Part shown: in pieces, positions 8,100 through 9,302 of the stretch | Layout of the letters: each line of letters begins with the position of its first letter | Numbering within the stretch: position 1 is the stretch's first letter | Assembly (NCBI GenBank): GCA_011374735.1 | Contig: DRPD01000037.1 | Coordinates: 1-9,302 of the forward strand | Source: Thermopetrobacter sp. | GTDB lineage: Bacteria > Pseudomonadota > Alphaproteobacteria > Rhizobiales > Aestuariivirgaceae | Length of the DNA: 9,302 nt | Reading direction: 5' to 3' | Translations under genes and position numbers: made by a program | Notes under the pieces: generated by a model | Databases searched by the model: none | Seen by the model: only the letters and a program-made list of their open reading frames with translations | What the model was told of the DNA's origin: nothing

Positions 8100-9302
8100 A
8101 TGACCGACTTGAGCGCCATCATGACCGACATCGGCAGGCGCGCCCGCGCCGCCGCCGCCGATCTGGCCCGCGCCGGCACGGAGGCGAAGAACGCCGCATT
8201 GCATGAAATGGCCGCCGCCATGCGCGCCGCGAGGGACGAGATCCTGGCCGCCAACGCGGCGGACATCGAAAAGGCGAGGGAAGCGGGCCGCCCGGCCGCC
8301 TTCATCGACCGGCTGATGCTCGATGAACAGCGGCTGGAAGGCATCGCCGCCGGGCTTGAGGCCATCGCCGCCCTGCCCGATCCGGTGGGCGCGGTGATGG
8401 ACGAGTGGGAGCGCCCCAATGGCCTGCGGATCGCCCGCGTGCGGGTGCCCATCGGCGTCATCGGCATCATCTACGAGGCCAGGCCCAACGTGACGGCCGA
8501 CGCCGGGGCGCTGTGCATGAAGTCGGGCAACGCGGCCATCCTGCGCGGCGGCTCGGACAATCACCGCTCGTCCGAAGCGATGGTGCAGGCACTGCGGGCC
8601 GGGCTTGAGAAGGCCGGCCTGAACCCGGACGCCATCCAGATGGTGCCGACCACCGACCGGGCGGCGGTGGGTGCCATGCTGCAAGGGCTGGACGGGGCCA
8701 TCGACCTCATCGTGCCGCGCGGCGGCAAGTCGCTGGTGGCCCGGGTGCAGCAGGAAGCCCGGGTGCCGGTGTTCGCCCATCTGGAGGGCATCTGCCACAC
8801 CTATATCGACCGCGACGCCGACGTGAAGAAGGCCGTCGAGGTGACGCTGAACGCCAAGCTGCGCCGGCCCGGCATCTGCGGGGCGACGGAGACGGCGCTT
8901 GTCGATTCGGGCGGTGCGGAGAAGCTGCTGGCCCCGGTGGTCACGGCGCTTCTGGACGCCGGCTGCGAAGTGCGCGGCGATGAGACGACGCAGAAAGTGG
9001 ACGCGCGGGTGAAGCCGGCCACGCAAGCCGATTGGCGCACCGAATATCTGGACGCCATCATCTCGGTGAAGGTGGTGGACGGGGTGGCCGAGGCCATCCG
9101 CCACATCGCCACCTATGGCTCCGATCATACCGACGCCATCATCACCGAAAACGGCGAGACGGCGCAGCGCTTCCTGTCGGAGGTGGACAGCGCCATCGTC
9201 ATGCACAACGCCTCCACCCAATACGCCGACGGCGGCGAGTTTGGCTTCGGGGCGGAGATCGGCATCGCCACCGGCCGCATGCACGCCCGCGGCCCGGTGG
9301 GG
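8100..9302 (+). CDS. proA: Gamma-glutamyl phosphate reductase, cut by window edge
   Basis: ProA reduces gamma-glutamyl phosphate with NADPH to glutamate semialdehyde, the second step of proline synthesis. The frame is open for 401 codons to the window end. It contains [20 protein letters not shown] (114-132), [11 protein letters not shown] (141-151), IVPRGGK (204-210) and the catalytic Cys260 in RRPGICGA. The closing stretch [21 protein letters not shown] (378-398) normally lies some 20-30 residues before the end, so only the tail is missing. The start is uncertain. ATG 8100 gives [10 protein letters not shown] but is 13 bases from the AGGAGG at 8081-8086. ATG 8088 is in frame and overlaps the proB stop as ATGA, but lies only one base from that site. 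ATG 8121 is also possible. I prefer 8100 for its resemblance to the family N-terminus. Confidence 0.95.
   Translation, partial: MTDLSAIMTDIGRRARAAAADLARAGTEAKNAALHEMAAAMRAARDEILAANAADIEKAREAGRPAAFIDRLMLDEQRLEGIAAGLEAIAALPDPVGAVMDEWERPNGLRIARVRVPIGVIGIIYEARPNVTADAGALCMKSGNAAILRGGSDNHRSSEAMVQALRAGLEKAGLNPDAIQMVPTTDRAAVGAMLQGLDGAIDLIVPRGGKSLVARVQQEARVPVFAHLEGICHTYIDRDADVKKAVEVTLNAKLRRPGICGATETALVDSGGAEKLLAPVVTALLDAGCEVRGDETTQKVDARVKPATQADWRTEYLDAIISVKVVDGVAEAIRHIATYGSDHTDAIITENGETAQRFLSEVDSAIVMHNASTQYADGGEFGFGAEIGIATGRMHARGPVG

Overview
The window is GC-rich bacterial chromosome (coding regions look to be about 65-70% G+C by eye) and reads as Alphaproteobacteria. The evidence is the gene order obgE-proB-proA, the order SRP RNA-dnaX-ybaB/EbfC-recR, an alphaproteobacterial-style DnaX lacking most zinc-module cysteines, and a ProA active site reading RRPGICGA. 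I cannot name a genus. Apart from the left edge, almost everything is ordinary housekeeping sequence. I found no defence system, CRISPR array, prophage or undescribed multi-gene system.

Layout. (1) 1-~480, minus strand: the 5' part of an IS1595-type transposase gene running off the left edge, with its own promoter in distinctly AT-rich DNA. (2) ~480-741: no convincing gene, but a dense set of inverted repeats. (3) 742-2675, minus strand: a protein made only of a TfoX C-terminal domain, lying directly downstream of comM/yifB; both families are linked to natural transformation. (4) 2676-2846: divergent control region with a pair of DnaA-box-like sites and candidate promoters for both directions. 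(5) 2847-5634, plus strand: 4.5S SRP RNA (ffs), dnaX, ybaB and recR, closely packed and probably one operon for the last three. (6) 5635-5908: no gene, but an elaborate palindromic repeat containing a perfect 23-bp stem and a second related hairpin whose stem differs by compensating changes. (7) 5909-9302, plus strand: obgE, proB and proA, overlapping or closely packed, with proA cut by the right edge.

How the genes work together. ffs encodes the RNA of the signal recognition particle, which targets membrane proteins. dnaX encodes the clamp-loader subunit of DNA polymerase III, and recR and ybaB act in recombinational repair and on the nucleoid. ComM is a helicase-like ATPase that promotes integration of transforming DNA, and the TfoX-domain protein beside it may belong to the same process. 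ObgE is a ribosome-associated GTPase. ProB and ProA carry out the first two steps of proline synthesis from glutamate.

The least explained parts are the two structured intergenic regions (555-723 and 5648-5818), the DnaA-box pair, and the comM/tfoX-like pairing.
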